From Corticium candelabrum (taxonomy: Eukaryota; Porifera; Homoscleromorpha; Homosclerophorida; Plakinidae), in the NCBI RefSeq assembly GCF_963422355.1, contig NC_085101.1:3550590-3614589 (forward strand): a stretch of 64,000 bases of DNA, written 5' to 3'. Both the position numbers and the translations under genes were made by a program. Shown in pieces: positions 1 to 12,942 of this stretch. The notes beneath the pieces are model-generated. The model was not told the origin of the DNA, ran no database searches, and saw only the letters and a program-made list of their open reading frames with translations. How positions within the stretch are numbered: position 1 is the stretch's first letter; each line of letters opens with the position of its first letter.

Positions 1-2980
1 CTATGTGGAAGTTTGGAATCATCTCTAGTCGACAATTGCAAAATGGAAATTTGCATGTATTTGATCAATAACATAAACTGTTTCTTACTAAATACATTAA
101 TTATCTGAAATGGAAGTAGATGGTATAGTATGCCTCTGGTGAAAGGTCATTCTACAACATGTGGTCCGGCCATACATATGGCCAGACCAGCCGGACAGGC
201 TCCTATATCCCTGGCAGGTACACATCTATATTGGTCTAGAATTATAGTAAATCTACGTAACACCTGTATATGTGCATGCAGACCTTGAGCACTTCAGAGG
301 CAAAGAAAACAGCTAGGTCATTCCGGAAGTCCTGTTTAACCATGTGTTCACACAGCGCTAGCCTCGGCCTGCCACACTGAGGCTACCACTGCGCAGCTCC
401 ATGACCTTCCTATAGTACGCCACAGAGTCTCCCTGCTCCTCCCGTTTCCGTATGTCATTCTGAAAGCGGGGAAAAACTTGTATCAGATCGCTTTAACTTT
501 GAAGAGGTCATAATTCACAGGAAAAGTACTAAACAGCTCCCGGAAGCCGTTTCGTGCATGATCGCCGCGAATAACGTCATATTATATCGTGGTTTGCTAT
601 TAAGTTGTACCCTCTCGACAAGTGAATTCTTTACAGTCTATATCTGTATGGCGTACGCGTGAAAGTCTGTTGCTGTGCCGCACAGTCTAGAGTCTGCTTA
701 AAACAACAGGTTTTTAAGGAAATACGTCAAACATTTTAGACATACCGACCGCGCCTGCATTTTAGTTAGTTCCCTCTACTCTAGCGTACACTGTTCAGTC
801 AGTTTAAATGCCCATATAGGTGCAATTGACCATGTAGAGTGAAGATCTCAAGAGCTATCCGCTGGTGTCACTAGAGCTGTTCTTCACGAATAAATGGTCT
901 ATGTGCACTGCTCGAGTTCGTTTACTACTAAGCATTGGGAACTCACACGTATACCTGCAACTTACGCAGGTTTGAAAACCACTAGGAGGTCGGCATACAG
1001 TCTGATAGTTTGTTGACAAACGACGTGCAAGCGGAAGAAGCACACAAGGGCACTATAGAGAAGCTTCTTCCTCTACTCGAAGCTGACCTGCTTTCAGCCC
1101 ATTTCCTGGCGATTGTGAAGTGCTTGTGTGCCACGTCCAGGCAACTGGAAAAGGCAAATGGTGCCCAAGACAGCTGGCACGCGATTTGCAATAAAGGCAA
1201 GCAATATAGTGACGTCAGTGGCTGGTCTGAAGCCCGGATCCGGGGAATGGAGTAAGATTGACAATCCGGGGAATGACGAGGGCAGACTGCATGGGTTGAC
1301 GCCAAATGCAGTATGTCACAACTATCGAGAAACAATGCCGTCCGAAGACGAAGCTTGTAAGTCTCAAATAAATCACAAACCTATACTACAGTATCTGTCT
1401 ACACCAACAGTTTGATCCACATTATCTAGCTCATCACCAGATCCAAAGCACCGCTGCCCTGTATTCCGGCCAATCACGACTTTCACGCGACTATCTTACT
1501 AGATACCCTGCGCATGACACCAACATAAACTAAAAAAGCGACAGAAATGGCCGCACTGTCCCACAATTCATTTGTAGGGGTGCCAGTCGAATTTGACAAA
1601 GTAACTTAGTGGTACAAATTGTGGCCCCAAAAAGCACTTTGGGAGGTTAGTATAAGTATCTTAGCATGAAGCTAAATTTCCAGTGACATCTGTAATTAGG
1701 AAGATATGACAGCGCAAACATTCGCAAGGTTTTTCTACTGTGAGTCTAACAAATGATTAATTCAGCTATCTTTCATTTGAATTGCTTTCTTGACGTTATC
1801 TCGCGTTCCTAGTTACTCCATTTGGACTGTTTTCAATTTGACCTGTTGTCACCATTGCATCAGCCGTATACGTCAAAACTCGTGACCCGCTAATACATGG
1901 TATGCCAGTATATGCAAATGTGGATTCGCGTCACGTACAGTCACGTGAGTCAAGGGTATACCCTACGCTCAACGACGTTTTAGACGGTTCCACCTCAGCT
2001 GAGGAATCTACCCGCAAAAAATTCTGTCACTATATATAACAGCTTAATTAATAAAAAGAGCTGTTGTTGAGAAGCCGCATGTCTGTTTCGAAACGTAAAT
2101 TTTAGTGTGTATTATTCATGACATTAGGTAAGAGCATGGAACAACGGTTCTAAAAGGTCGCCCCTAATGTGGAGGAAAGAAGTTGACGCAAGCAGATATG
2201 TTTGGCATGGGTGTGCCATCAGTAGATGCATATTAATATTATCAATGTGTGGGGTTTCGTATCTGTGTTCTTTTGTAGAATTTCTAGAGATTCTTTGGGG
2301 TTTCTAATAGCCTAATAGAAACTGTGAGAGGTCGGGAGGAACTGCAGTCGCTACTGTGGTCGGTCGGATCGTAATTACGTAATTGGAAAAATGAAGAAAA
2401 TGTCAGCACGTGATATTATATGGGCAACTGATGTACCATAAAATTGAGACCTAGCTCCTACTACTGCGACATGCATAACTGTGAAAGTCTTTGAACCTTA
2501 CAAGATATAGTTACACGAACTCCATTTAGTCTGCTGTCACTTGACCATGCATAATACGATTATTGTTGTATTATTCAGTAAACGATAATAGACTTCTTCC
2601 CTTCTAGCTAGATGCATGGCTTCAACGTCTTCTGTTCACAGTCAGTCGGATGTTATACCGTTTGTGCACTGCGCGGCCGAACTAGAAATGCCCTCCGCTG
2701 TCAAGTATCCAGTAGTGGTTCTTTAGCCTATATACAGTACCTTCTGCAGTTTCCTTGCTTGAGATGGTAAACAGAGTCCACTTCAGTCGTCAAGACTTCG
2801 ATCTGTACAAATAATTAGTTAGACACTGATGAATACGCTCACAGCCAAACCTATCAAACCTGTATGTATTGTCAGTTAGGACGTGTCTCAAACACGGAAC
2901 TTATCAGCAACCAAAAAATAAGCCCGGATTGAATAAATGATAAAGCATGACGACTAGAAATAGTTTTAGTGATGATGATG
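1..2980. other. Intergenic stretch, no gene supported
   Basis: Only short ORFs are present, none with a recognisable motif, repeated exon structure or paired splice sites. No transposon ends or tRNA-like boxes were seen. A small hairpin (GGCCAT / ATGGCC, about position 164-180) is the only local structure noted. Confidence 0.5.
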
Positions 2981-3031
2981 ATGATGATGATGATGATCAT
3001 AACGTGTGTGTGTGTGTGAGTGTGTGCGCGC

Positions 3032-3096
<65 letters not shown>
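2969..3096. repeat. (GAT)n followed by (GT)n/(GC)n microsatellite
   Basis: A short GAT run is followed by GTGTGT, a CGCGCG core and a long GT run. The ORFs it creates on both strands (poly-D/poly-CV and poly-TH) are compositional artefacts. Confidence 0.95.
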
Positions 3097-3097
<1 letters not shown>

Positions 3098-3145
3098 CTG
3101 CGCACGTGCGTGTGCACTACACGACATCCATGCATGTATTTCTTC

Positions 3146-3469
3146 AGTACATGTAACTAGAAACGTAAATACAAAATAGCTCTTCAGTTTTGTGCTGTGC
3201 CTCTACAAAAAAATGTAACTGCTGTAATAGCATAAACGCACAGGACAAAGAATGCAACAAAATTATTACTATCATCAAGTCCAATTTCCGAAAGACAAAA
3301 GTTCCTAGTCCCAATAAATCCATTGTAATCTCCTAAGGCAAATGCATAACCAAATGCCCAATATGAAACACAACCAGAGATAGTATCCATAAACTTCTTG
3401 AATAGAATGCTGCTGGTATTTTTAGATCGAACTGAGACAGCATCCAAAAATGCAAACCCCTTTGCATAA
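3146..3469 (-). pseudogene. Relic of ammonium transporter exon 2
   Basis: On the minus strand this stretch reads as a decayed version of the second exon of the two ammonium transporter genes at 24.6-35.9 kb. It keeps the block GFAFLDAVSVRSKNTSS, then YWAFGYAFALGDYN and VYAITA, matching the same blocks of the intact genes. The acceptor-side sequence before the TTATGCA start is preserved and the span from there to the expected donor is also 324 bp, the length of exon 2 in both intact genes. The block that should read SGAMAERT is out of frame and the GT donor is gone. Weak similarity to exon 1 may extend to about 3540. No further exons were found beside it, so it is a fragment that cannot encode a transporter. 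Confidence 0.75.
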
Positions 3470-3599
3470 CTGCAATTACATTGACGCACACGTACATTTC
3501 ACAAAACTTCACTGTTAAGAATTCATTACTGGACACCTACAAAATACAATGATGGCAAATATACTGGTTGTTGCATACTCATCATTACCATACTCAGCA

Positions 3600-6270
3600 T
3601 TACCAAACAGCTTAGTCGTATACCAATGAGTATCATTCAAACTCATCTTTGCTGCTCTGACTATAATGACACAAGATTCATTACATCGTCAATGAAAAAG
3701 AAAATCGTTATATATGTTTACAAAATTTGTCAATTAAATAAGGCAAACCATTTAAGTGCCTGTCATATATATTGCCCTACAAACTTAGTAATTTATTTAG
3801 TTATAACCATTGAAGGTCAAAATATTGAATATGTACGAATTAGACTACATTAATTAAGAAAAGAAAGTTTACTTTATTAATGGCCTAAAAGTTAGTGATG
3901 TTGGAAATTTAAAGCTACAAGCAGTACTTTCAAGTGACATGAAGGCACCACTAGGTATTACAGCAATCAAGTAACCTACTTCATTGATCACCAACACACA
4001 CATAAATAGGCACAGAACCTTTCTGGCACCGGCAGATTGACCTGTGAATGTTTGACAGACTAAATCACTTAATCCATGCCCAACCAAATTTTCTAAAGTC
4101 TGTCTTACTTACACAACGTATTACATACTAATTAGCTAAACATATAACACAATTATGCAATATCGACTCATACAGATGGAGTCCAGAGAGTTCGATCCTT
4201 GCTCACTTGAAACCCCGCTTAGTCATTTTATATAAAACCAATTGTTCAGAGATGCAGGCTACATCTACTCACCCTGTCAGAGAAAAGAATACGTATTTCC
4301 ACAAAATCCGGACGAAAACCTTATCGCCTAGATTGCAAATCCTGGAAGCAGCCTGATCTCAGCTTAACTTGTCTTAAAAACTCCACGCCCACCATTTAAC
4401 GTCAACAGATACAAATCAACCATCACACCTACAGTCCGTCAGCCAACACCTCGTAGCTCGCTTCTTCTATTGTGTCAAGCGAGGCCTGTACGCCCTCCCA
4501 CAAATTGTGACACGTGGTCGAAGACACGCTCATGCAAGATATTGGTAAATATATATTAGAAAAGTAATCTCAGAAACTCCCCGACTCGAAGCAATATATC
4601 TTGACGTACGAGTTATCGACCTATTGTTCTAGGTCGCTCTGCTGATTTTTATTGGCACCGTTCTTTTCGTGCAGGAGCTGCCAGACATGGGCGTGTCATT
4701 CAACTTTTAGCTACAGAACTGACCGGCGGCTAGTCTCATATCTTTTTAATAGTTACAGAACAAAAGGTATGTTCGCGCTACAATTTCCATGTAATCTCGA
4801 AGCCGCAGCATTCTCAAGACGCTTTTGCCTCCAAATTCTTGAAGCTTGGGTTACTGTCCGAGTACATCAGGCTGTATTACCAGACGAGATGGCTGAAAAG
4901 CGGCTTCCATTTCAATAATTCGTCCATGTCGAGGTACTCTACTTTTTGTACAAAGTCCTACAAGTTTACTGTTTGCCATTACAACGTAGTGAGTAGAGAA
5001 TCTTGCTGAACTGGCACCGATCATAGTAATTTCATGTAATAACTAATTAGCTAAACCTTCCTCGTTCCACTTCAACGACCTAGTAAGCATAGTCTATTTC
5101 ATACTGTTATTTTCACCAAGTGGACTTCAATAAGAGGTGTAATTAACATTTAGTCATTAATTTCAGTAGTTTCATTAGCTCAATTTCAATAAATTGCCGA
5201 AGAAACATTATGATTTGACTGATGCAATGTCGTTGATAACGTAAATTAAATGCTTTGTGAACATCGAAATATACAGGAATCGCCAACATAGTGATTGAGT
5301 GATGAATTTTCGAGAGAGGACGTAATGAGCAAGGTAAAAGCTACATGAACACGAAATGGGACACGAATAATACTGAAAAAAGAGAGGCATTCTCATCTCC
5401 TCGGACTGTATCAGTTTGGCTTTGAATATCTATCTGTCCACGTTGACGATTGATTCTTCATGTTCGAGTATCATAACTGAGTTGTAGCTCCAACTCCGTT
5501 CTAATTCTTTGTTTATACAGTCCTTTTTGCAAACGAAATTTATCATCTGAGTCACTCAAATGCTCTAGTTGGAGATTAGCACACAGAAGACAGCCATGCC
5601 CACAAACAGAACTTCCTTCTACTTAGCACACTGACAGCGTTTGTTCCTACACCCAGTCTTGCATCCACAGCATCGAGTCAGCAGAACCACTGCTTCTTGT
5701 ATTGTTCCCCTGGGTTCAGGTGATCGAGCGCAGAACTACGGTTGACAATAACGACTACAAGCTTCCCAGAGTGCATGCCGGACCTGCCACTTTAATTAAT
5801 TGAGGCTCGCAAACAGCGTTTGGTGTGTAGTCTCATACAATTTCAGTACTAAATCTAACAATAAGACGCATCTTCTACAGCAAAAACGCACTTTCCGCGA
5901 GAATTATCACACAAGACAGCAGTGCCCTCCCCCTCAAAACTAACATGCCACCTCCTTTGCAATATTCACGTAATTACGTCTGTTCGCGTCAATTTTCTAA
6001 CTTCTTGCCTGCACAACCTTCAGCAATGCCTGCAAGCTCGAACAGCAGCTTAACCAGAACAATCACGGTATCAAAGTTAGAGTGCACCGACCACACCTCA
6101 AGCTGCACATTACATGCCCGGATACGTAATAATAAAACGACACCGCACCCACGCTCCTACAGAGATTTTGCTGGCGGGCTGGGTGTATATTTCTTGACTT
6201 CGATCTACATCTACTCTTCTGACGGAAAACGGTAACCGCGGCTGTCGCAAGCAGGTACATGCAGTGCACT
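3600..6270. other. Intergenic stretch, no gene supported
   Basis: AT-rich sequence with scattered short ORFs. One hydrophobic 72-codon ORF (3869-4087, minus) could be an exon of an unrecognised membrane protein, but it lacks a confirmed partner exon. No transposon termini were seen. Confidence 0.4.
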
Positions 6271-6274
6271 CGTA

Positions 6275-6276
<2 letters not shown>

Positions 6277-6323
<47 letters not shown>
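6277..6323. repeat. (TA)n microsatellite at the left end of the Tigger element
   Basis: An uninterrupted TA run directly precedes the left inverted repeat of the Tigger element. A second TA run follows the right end, so the element probably landed in one TA tract. Confidence 0.95.
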
Positions 6324-6327
<4 letters not shown>

Positions 6328-6330
<3 letters not shown>

Positions 6331-8408
6331 TCAAACTCCCCTTATCCGGACGCCCCATATCCGGGCACGTCCGTCTACCGGGAACCCCCGTATTGCACAA
6401 TTGCATCACGTGTATTGCGCGTGGTCCACGTGCACGAGGTCGAGGCAAAGATCGTGTAATCAAAAGTCCAGTACTAGTCCAGTTTCTTGTCGACAGATAG
6501 CCATACTTAGGTGCTAGTTTCTTATTTACAGCTTGTAAGACTTACCTGAAGATGTCTGAGACTAGACCAACGCAGACGCCTGCCCCGCAGAAGCGAAAGA
6601 GGTTTGTGATGACGCTCGGGACAAAGATGGAGATTGTGCGCGAGCTTCAGGGGGGAAAGTCGCAAAGGATCGTGGCTGAAAAGTTTGGAGTCGCTAAGTC
6701 CACTGTCGGAGATATTTGGAAGGACCGCCAGAAAATCGAGGACTGTGTTTTGTCTAGTGAGTCGCTGGTATTTGCGAAAAACGCTGCATTGTTCGTGACC
6801 CAAAGTTTGAACTGGTGGATGCGGCTTGCTGGAAATGGTTTTGTCAGCAGCGCTCAAAAGGAGCGCCTGTGTCTGGTGTCTTGCTTCAAGAAAAAGCACG
6901 AGTATTTTTTGCGAAGCTCTACCCTGATGCTGACCCAGAGAGTTTCAAGGGCAGCACAGGATGGCTCCGGAAGTTCAACCTGCGTCATGGCATAAAGAAC
7001 ACGGCATTGCGGGGTGAGATTTTGTCAGCGGATATGTCAGCTGTTGGTCCATTTCGTGAGGAACTTCAGAGGCTGGTGGAGAGCGAGGGATATTCCCGGG
7101 ATCAAATCTTCAATGCGGATGAGACAGGATTATGGTGACGACTAACTCCTTCTTCATCTTTGAACTCTGCAGGCAAAACACGGGCTGCTAACTTCAAGAA
7201 GGCCAAAGACCGTGTCACTCTTCTTGCTTGTGCTAATGCCTCTGGAACACTCCGTCTTCCATTGATGCTCATTAATAAAAGTCAGAAACCAAGTTGCTTC
7301 AAGCATATGGATATGAACAACCTTCCTGTCCATTATTATGCTCAGAATAAGTCATGGATGGACTGCAGGCTGTTTACTGAGTGGTTCCATGAACGGTTTG
7401 TACCATCTGTCAGGAAGTTCTGCCTTGACAAAGGGATTGAGGAGAAGGCACTTCTGTTGGTGGACAATGCACCATCTCATCCATCTTCAGCAACACTTCA
7501 TTCTGAGGATGGCAGGGTGAAAACACTATTTTTGCCACCCAATACAACGTCTGTGATCCAACCAATGGATCAAGGTGTTCTAGACCTATGTAAGAAACGG
7601 TACAAACGTAAGTTGCTATCACACATCATCATGGAAAATGAGTCTCCTCATTTGTCTGTGCCTGAGATCCTCCAGAAAGTCACCTTAAAGGATGTTGTCT
7701 ACTGGATCTCGGCTGCTTGGAATAAAGCATCAAATGACAGTTTGCGCAAGGCATGGAAGCATTTGCTGCCTGAGTCTGACACACCTAAAACATCTGAAGA
7801 TTCTACTTCAAGCAATGAGGTATGCAGTGACATGGTGGACATGGCTGCCCCTTTGGGACCTGATGTTCAAGAAGCTTTTGCCGAATGGTTTGATTCAGAT
7901 TCGAGTGATGCAGGCCACCAGATCATGGAAGACGATGAGATTGTGGCAGATGCACTAGCACAGGGCAACAGTGACGATGAGAGTGAAGAGGTGGAGGCCA
8001 TGGAAGACTGTCGTTCAGTCACACCTCATGAAGCTTTCAATGCCCTGGAGACCTCACTGCTGTGGCTTGAATCTCAAAACACTGATCCAGCTCATCTCCT
8101 TCTTGTGAAGAAATGTCGTGACACTGCGGCTCGGATGAGACAGGAATCACTGAGGCAAACATCCATTACTTCTTTTTTGTACAGAACTGAATGAGCATGT
8201 TCTCTTACTGTTTTCAATCAGTGTACAGTGTACATCTACATCTATTATGTACGTATGTGCATTCACTTACATGTAGGGATGCAAAATTGAATGTTAATCA
8301 TACAGGTGTACATATTGAGCAAAATGTGGGGGTGTTCCCAGATGTGGCCGTTTCTGAGTTATGGGCAGTGTCCGGTCCCAAGCTGCCCGGATAAGGGGAG
8401 TTTGAGTG
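6328..8408 (+). mobile_element. Tigger/pogo-like DNA transposon, inactive
   Basis: The element is bounded by inverted repeats of about 22 bp. The left end reads CACTCAAACTCCCCTTATCC at 6328, and the same sequence is found inverted ending at 8408. A TA dinucleotide follows the right end, the expected target for Tc1/mariner-pogo elements, and both flanks are (TA)n. It contains a single transposase gene with the helix-turn-helix and DDD blocks typical of Tigger. The coding region has at least one frameshift and one in-frame stop, so this copy cannot make transposase. Confidence 0.9.
6552..8194 (+). pseudogene. Tigger-type transposase, broken
   Basis: The N-terminal part (6552 to about 6800) has a CENP-B/pogo-like helix-turn-helix with the blocks REL..GKSQRIVAEKFGVAKS and VGDIWKDR. 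The frame then changes, and the second DNA-binding block (WFCQQRSKGAPVSG, GWLRKFN.RHGI) runs from about 6800 to 7138. A TGA at 7136-7138 replaces what is probably the second Trp codon after the block NADETGLW. The open frame resumes to 8194 with LLLVDNAPSHPS and PPNTTSVIQPMDQGV. These supply the three catalytic acidic residues of the DDE/D fold (D in NADETG, VDNAP, PMDQG). The C-terminus is acidic, as in other Tigger proteins. With one frameshift and one stop, this is a recently dead gene. Confidence 0.9.
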
Positions 8409-8409
<1 letters not shown>

Positions 8410-8491
<82 letters not shown>

Positions 8492-8503
8492 ATATATATA
8501 TGT
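8410..8503. repeat. (TA)n microsatellite at the right end of the Tigger element
   Basis: Long TA run, slightly interrupted, immediately outside the right inverted repeat. Confidence 0.95.
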
Positions 8504-8814
8504 ATATGACAGCCTGGTGTCTAGAGTGTATGATATGCTGCCTCGACAGCTTACTGCGCAAGCGCAGCTTTCTCCAATTTTAGTTAAAACGCCTCTCATC
8601 ATAATCTTCACATCTGGAGATCTTTTCAGCCTCTTCTTTTGCAGGAAAACGTTTTCAGAAGAAACTGTTTCTAGAAACGTATAAAGAAAAGTGCTCTACG
8701 ATAGTAAATGTAAGTTTAAGCTGGTATGTCTGTGTAGGGCGTAATCGTTTATGCGTCGTTGAGTCATTCGTCTACCAGTGTCTAAGAACAATTCGGTGAG
8801 AAAACATTGTCCGT

Positions 8815-8992
8815 TGTGCGTATTTATACTTATACTCACGCACTGATTCTACACCACGGAAGACTGACAATCTATTGCTATAGACACACAGAACTATCGC
8901 TGAAATCTAACAATGCAATTGCCCTACGGCTATCATATATTCATGTCATCGTAACTCCGCCTCTAACAAAATAGTATACATAATATACCACA
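8815..8992 (-). repeat. 3' LTR of the Gypsy-type element
   Basis: Matches 12943-13132 over its length, including the shared block TCTATTGCTATAGACACACA, but has small deletions relative to it. Confidence 0.88.
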
Positions 8993-9460
8993 TTCCTCCC
9001 TCCTTAGTCTTGTCGGTATCTAGCAGGAGGTCTCCTGTTGGATCTCGCCGGATATCTTTTTCTGCTTCGGTTGATAACTCGGCTGTTGCTGTCGTTGTTG
9101 TCTCCTGGCATGATTTCACCTGGTTTAGCTGTTGTGTCCTCTTCACCTGCTGCTTTGTCTCTCTGTGTATTTTGATTCAGGGCTACTAAAATTGGTGTTT
9201 CTTCTGTCTCTGCCACTTGTGGCATACTCCTCTCATCTCTGGATCTTAGTTGGTCTACATGTACATATCTAGTACTTCCTCCGACATTGACAAAGTAGTT
9301 CGTGCGATCCAGTTTCTGAACTATGGTACTACCTAACTACTTCCCTCTAATGTCTTGTCTCGGGTTCCAGACACATAGCGTTGATCTTGGTACATCTTCA
9401 TATTGATCAGTCTGCAGATCTCTGATGTTGTTCACTGTTTCAGGTCGTAAAACAGTTAGT

Positions 9461-10153
9461 CTAGTTCTCAATTCTATCTTCAACATGAGCTCCACTGGGG
9501 CCTTCCCTGTTGTCGTGTTTGGTGTCGTTCGATACCGCAGTAAGAATGATGATACCTGATGAGTGATGGATCTCTCTGTTGGCCGACTGCTCAAAATTTT
9601 CTTGAGTTCTTGGAAGTCTTTCAGCCTGTTTATTAAATGAAGGATGATAAGGCGGTGTTAACTGATTTCGAATTCCATTGGCCTTCATGAATATCTGAAA
9701 TTCATGTAACCTAAATTGGGGGATGGTTTCCGTCACCAACCTCCTGGGTAAGCCGTGATAACTAAAAGCCAGTTTCATTGCATTCATCGTCTTCTCTGTG
9801 GTGGCATGAGTGTCCAATTTGTGTACTTCTTTCCACTTTAAGAAAGAGTCGATCATCAGCAAGTACTGTCTTCCGGATAGTTCCGCGAAGTCAGCATGCA
9901 TCCTCTCCTAAGGCATCGCTGGGAAGATCAATGGGTGATATGGTAGGAATCGCGCTGGTATTCACTTTTGACTCTGACATTTCTTTCGTCTCCTAGCTAA
10001 GTTTTCCAAATCGCTGTAAAGATTGGGCCACCAGATGAAGCTCCTCGCTAAAGCCTTCATCCTGACTACTCCAAGATGTTCATCATGAATTTCTTTTGCC
10101 ACCACCATACGTAATGCCTTTGGTATAATTACTCTACTCCCCAGCGTAGGCAT
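9461..10153 (-). pseudogene. Integrase region of the Gypsy-type element
   Basis: The minus strand first encodes the zinc-binding N-terminal part (HDEHLGVVRMKALARSFIWW; about 9962-10153), in which the expected CxxC pair is incomplete. The core domain follows (about 9461-9901) with ADFAELSGRQYLLMIDSF, AFSYHGLPRRLVTE and YHPSFNKQAER. At the second catalytic position the usual TDNGPQF is replaced by TETIPQF, so an essential Asp is lost. Frame changes separate the pieces. This is a dead integrase. Confidence 0.85.
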
Positions 10154-10253
10154 CCATTATCGGTTGACAACTCTGTGCATCGTCTGGCGTATAGCTCTAA
10201 ACACGGATCCCCTGAACTTCCCTATCCAATTCGGGTATATTCATAAGCCTTTC

Positions 10254-11740
10254 TCAGTATAGGATCTCTCTGGTTTCTCTGGATATTTCGGTTGCCGTCA
10301 CTGGCAAAAGATTACAGTAGTCCATGTTGTATATCTCTTCATTTGGGTCATTTACTTGCATAGGTGTTGGCAATCTAGACAACAAATCTGCTTCCTTGTT
10401 GTCTACTCCTGACTTCAACTTCAGGTTGTAGTTGTATGCACTGAGAAGCCGTGACCATCGTTTTAACCGGGTTTCTGCCAATGTTGAGACGCCTTCAGAT
10501 GGTCCCAAGATCTTCAGAATGGGTCGATGGTCTGTAACCAACGTAAATTCTCTGCCCACTAGATACTTGTGAAATTGCTTCTCTCCGTATACTAATGCTA
10601 ATGCCTCTTTCTCCAGTTGGGCGTACTTTTCTCCGCTGTCGATAGTCTTCTAGATGCAAAGGCTATCGGTCTCTCCTCGCCATCTGGCATTATGTGTGTC
10701 AGACAGGCACCTATCCCATAAAGTGATGCATCACAACTGAGACTCAGTTGTCTTTGCAAGTCGTAATGTGTCAAGAATTCTGATTCCAGAAGCTTCTGTT
10801 TCCCTTTTTGAAATGCTTGTCTTTCTTAGATCCCTACTTCCACGGTCGATTCTTGCCTAATAACACATACAAGGGATGCAAAGTCACTGACAAATTTGGC
10901 CAACACCGCACGTAGTAATTGAGTAAGCCCAGGAAAGCCTTATTTCTTCACGTTCGTCGTTTTCAGCGCATCTCCGATCGCCTCGACCTTAGTCTCTGAG
11001 GGCGATATTCCTTGCTCACTGATAATATGACCCAATTATTCCACTCGAGGCTGATTGAATTCGCATTTTTCCTGTTTCAGTCCCATACCAGCCTCATCCA
11101 ATCATCTCAGCAGTGTTAACAACCTCTGCAAAGGTTGTTCTCAATTTTCTCCAACTACCAATATGTCGTCCAAATAGCAGATGACATCAGGAATTCCTCA
11201 CAAGTGGTTATCCATGGTTTGCTGCTAAATTCCAGGGGCTAAACATATTCCGAAAGTCATCCGATTAAACGTGAATAACCCATTATTAGTATTAATCGTC
11301 AAATAATGTTGGCTATCAGGTGCAACACACATCTTCTGATACGTCTGTTTCAGATCTATGCGCTAGAATAGTCTTCCTCCAGCCAAGGTTGCTAACAGAT
11401 CCTGGGGGTTCAGCATTAGATAACCGCCGATATCTAAATAGGGGTTTATCGTAACCTTGTAGTCACAACACAGTCTCACTGTACCGTCCCCCTTTCAAAT
11501 TACAACTACTGGAATTGCCCAGTCACTCTTCTATACTGGTCGTATCACTCCCTCGCGTTGCATGCCATCTACTTCCTGATTGACATTTTCTTGTAGAGCA
11601 TAAGGTACCGGTCGAGGCCTGTGAAATCTTGGTCTAGCCTCAGCTGTCAGTGCAATTCTTGCCTCATGCCCTTGTACAGTACACACACCGGGACCTTGGA
11701 AACTTCTCGTTGGGGTCAAATATTTGGCGTGCCTCAACAC
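10254..11740 (-). pseudogene. Reverse transcriptase/RNase H region of the Gypsy-type element
   Basis: The RNase H-like part (10254-10559) carries LVTDHRPILKIL and DNKEADLLSRLP, the typical Ty3/Gypsy signatures. Upstream (about 10600-11740 on the minus strand) reverse transcriptase is interrupted by several stops and frameshifts. Its active-site block YLDD is still legible at 11165-11176, and the start of the domain (RPVPYAL...QEVDGM..EGVIRP) is seen near 11540-11640. Confidence 0.85.
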
Positions 11741-11861
11741 TGAAGAGAGAGCCCCAATCGAGCCAGATCTTACTTAACCATACACTCCCAAGAATAGCCG
11801 GTTTACCTCGTACATCTGCTACTATAATTATAGCAGTAGTATGATGCTCACCGTATTTCAT

Positions 11862-12525
11862 TCATACTGTCGCCTCTCCTATAACAATGAGGGTTTCACC
11901 GCTGTACGTTTTCAATGTCACCGTACTTGCATGTAGCTGGACATAGGACAGATACTGCTCATATACACTGATGAGTATTACCGTCACTGCGGCTCCGGTG
12001 TCCACCTCCATAGGTATCTGACTGCCAGCTACTTCCAGTATGATCTTGACTCCGCCCTTTCCAGATCGAGCAAACACCACACTGACCGTATCTTCATCAA
12101 TTTGATGAGTGGGTTGTGGCTTGCCTTTCGCTGTGGCGCGTACGTACGGCTGCGGTGACCTTCTTGATCTCATCTTGTTGAGATTTTTTGCGGCATTCTC
12201 TACTGATGTGCCCTTGTCCCTAGCAGAAATGACTCTTCTGAGACTTGAATTTGCATGTACTGAGGTGATGTCCACGCCCACTACATGTACAGCAATCTCC
12301 GCTGTCTAATTGCTTTGCTTTATAAGCGCCACCTGCTGTGTCACGTTGTGCGCTAAAGACCGTCTCGACTTGCTTTGCACGTGGTCGCCTTGTGGTACTG
12401 CCACGTAAAGCATACAATTCTTCTCTCGCAATTTCAGCGGCTTGTGCAATGTGGAGTGCCTTCGTCAAGGTCAGCTCTGATTCGGCAAGGATCTTCTCTG
12501 AACAGCCTCGTGATATAATCCACAC
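11862..12525 (-). pseudogene. Gag nucleocapsid and protease region of the Gypsy-type element
   Basis: A CCHC zinc knuckle (CTCSGRGHHLSTC, about 12240-12290) ends the gag part. An overlapping frame carries the retroviral-type aspartic protease block VDTGAAVTVI (near 11980-12010). The remaining gag sequence up to about 12900 is broken. Confidence 0.8.
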
Positions 12526-12942
12526 ACCAGTTGATCCCTGGGCGCTGTATCCAGTTAGTCTCCGAAATCGCAGTGCTTCGATAGCCTGCTTAGTTTAGCC
12601 ATATAATTCACGATAGTCTCACCTTCTTGCTGAAGACGCTGATGAAAACGGAATCTATCCGCGATCACAACGATACGTGGCTCAATGTGGTTCTACAACA
12701 ACGCAAACAACTCATCCAGTGACTTGTCTTGTGGCTTCTCTGGTCTCACCAGACTCTTCAGGACAGTGTATGTCGCAGTATACTGACGCAAGTCAAGAAG
12801 ACTGGTTTCTGCTTGTCTGCGTCCTCCAATACATTCCCAGCGCAGTACAGGAGAAAACGCTCTTTGTAATCTACGTTATCAACTCTTGTGTTAAATTCTG
12901 CCAGCTTACCATGTTTTTCCCGTGGTCATCCTCGTCGCCAAT

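Noticed and set aside
3869..4087. 72-codon hydrophobic ORF (minus) with VLCLFMCVLVINEVGYLIAV
   Set aside because: No recognised family and no confirmed partner exon. It does not align with the transporter exons. Too little to call a gene.
4185..4210. GAGTTCGATCCTTGCTC resembling a tRNA B box
   Set aside because: No A box at a suitable distance and no cloverleaf.
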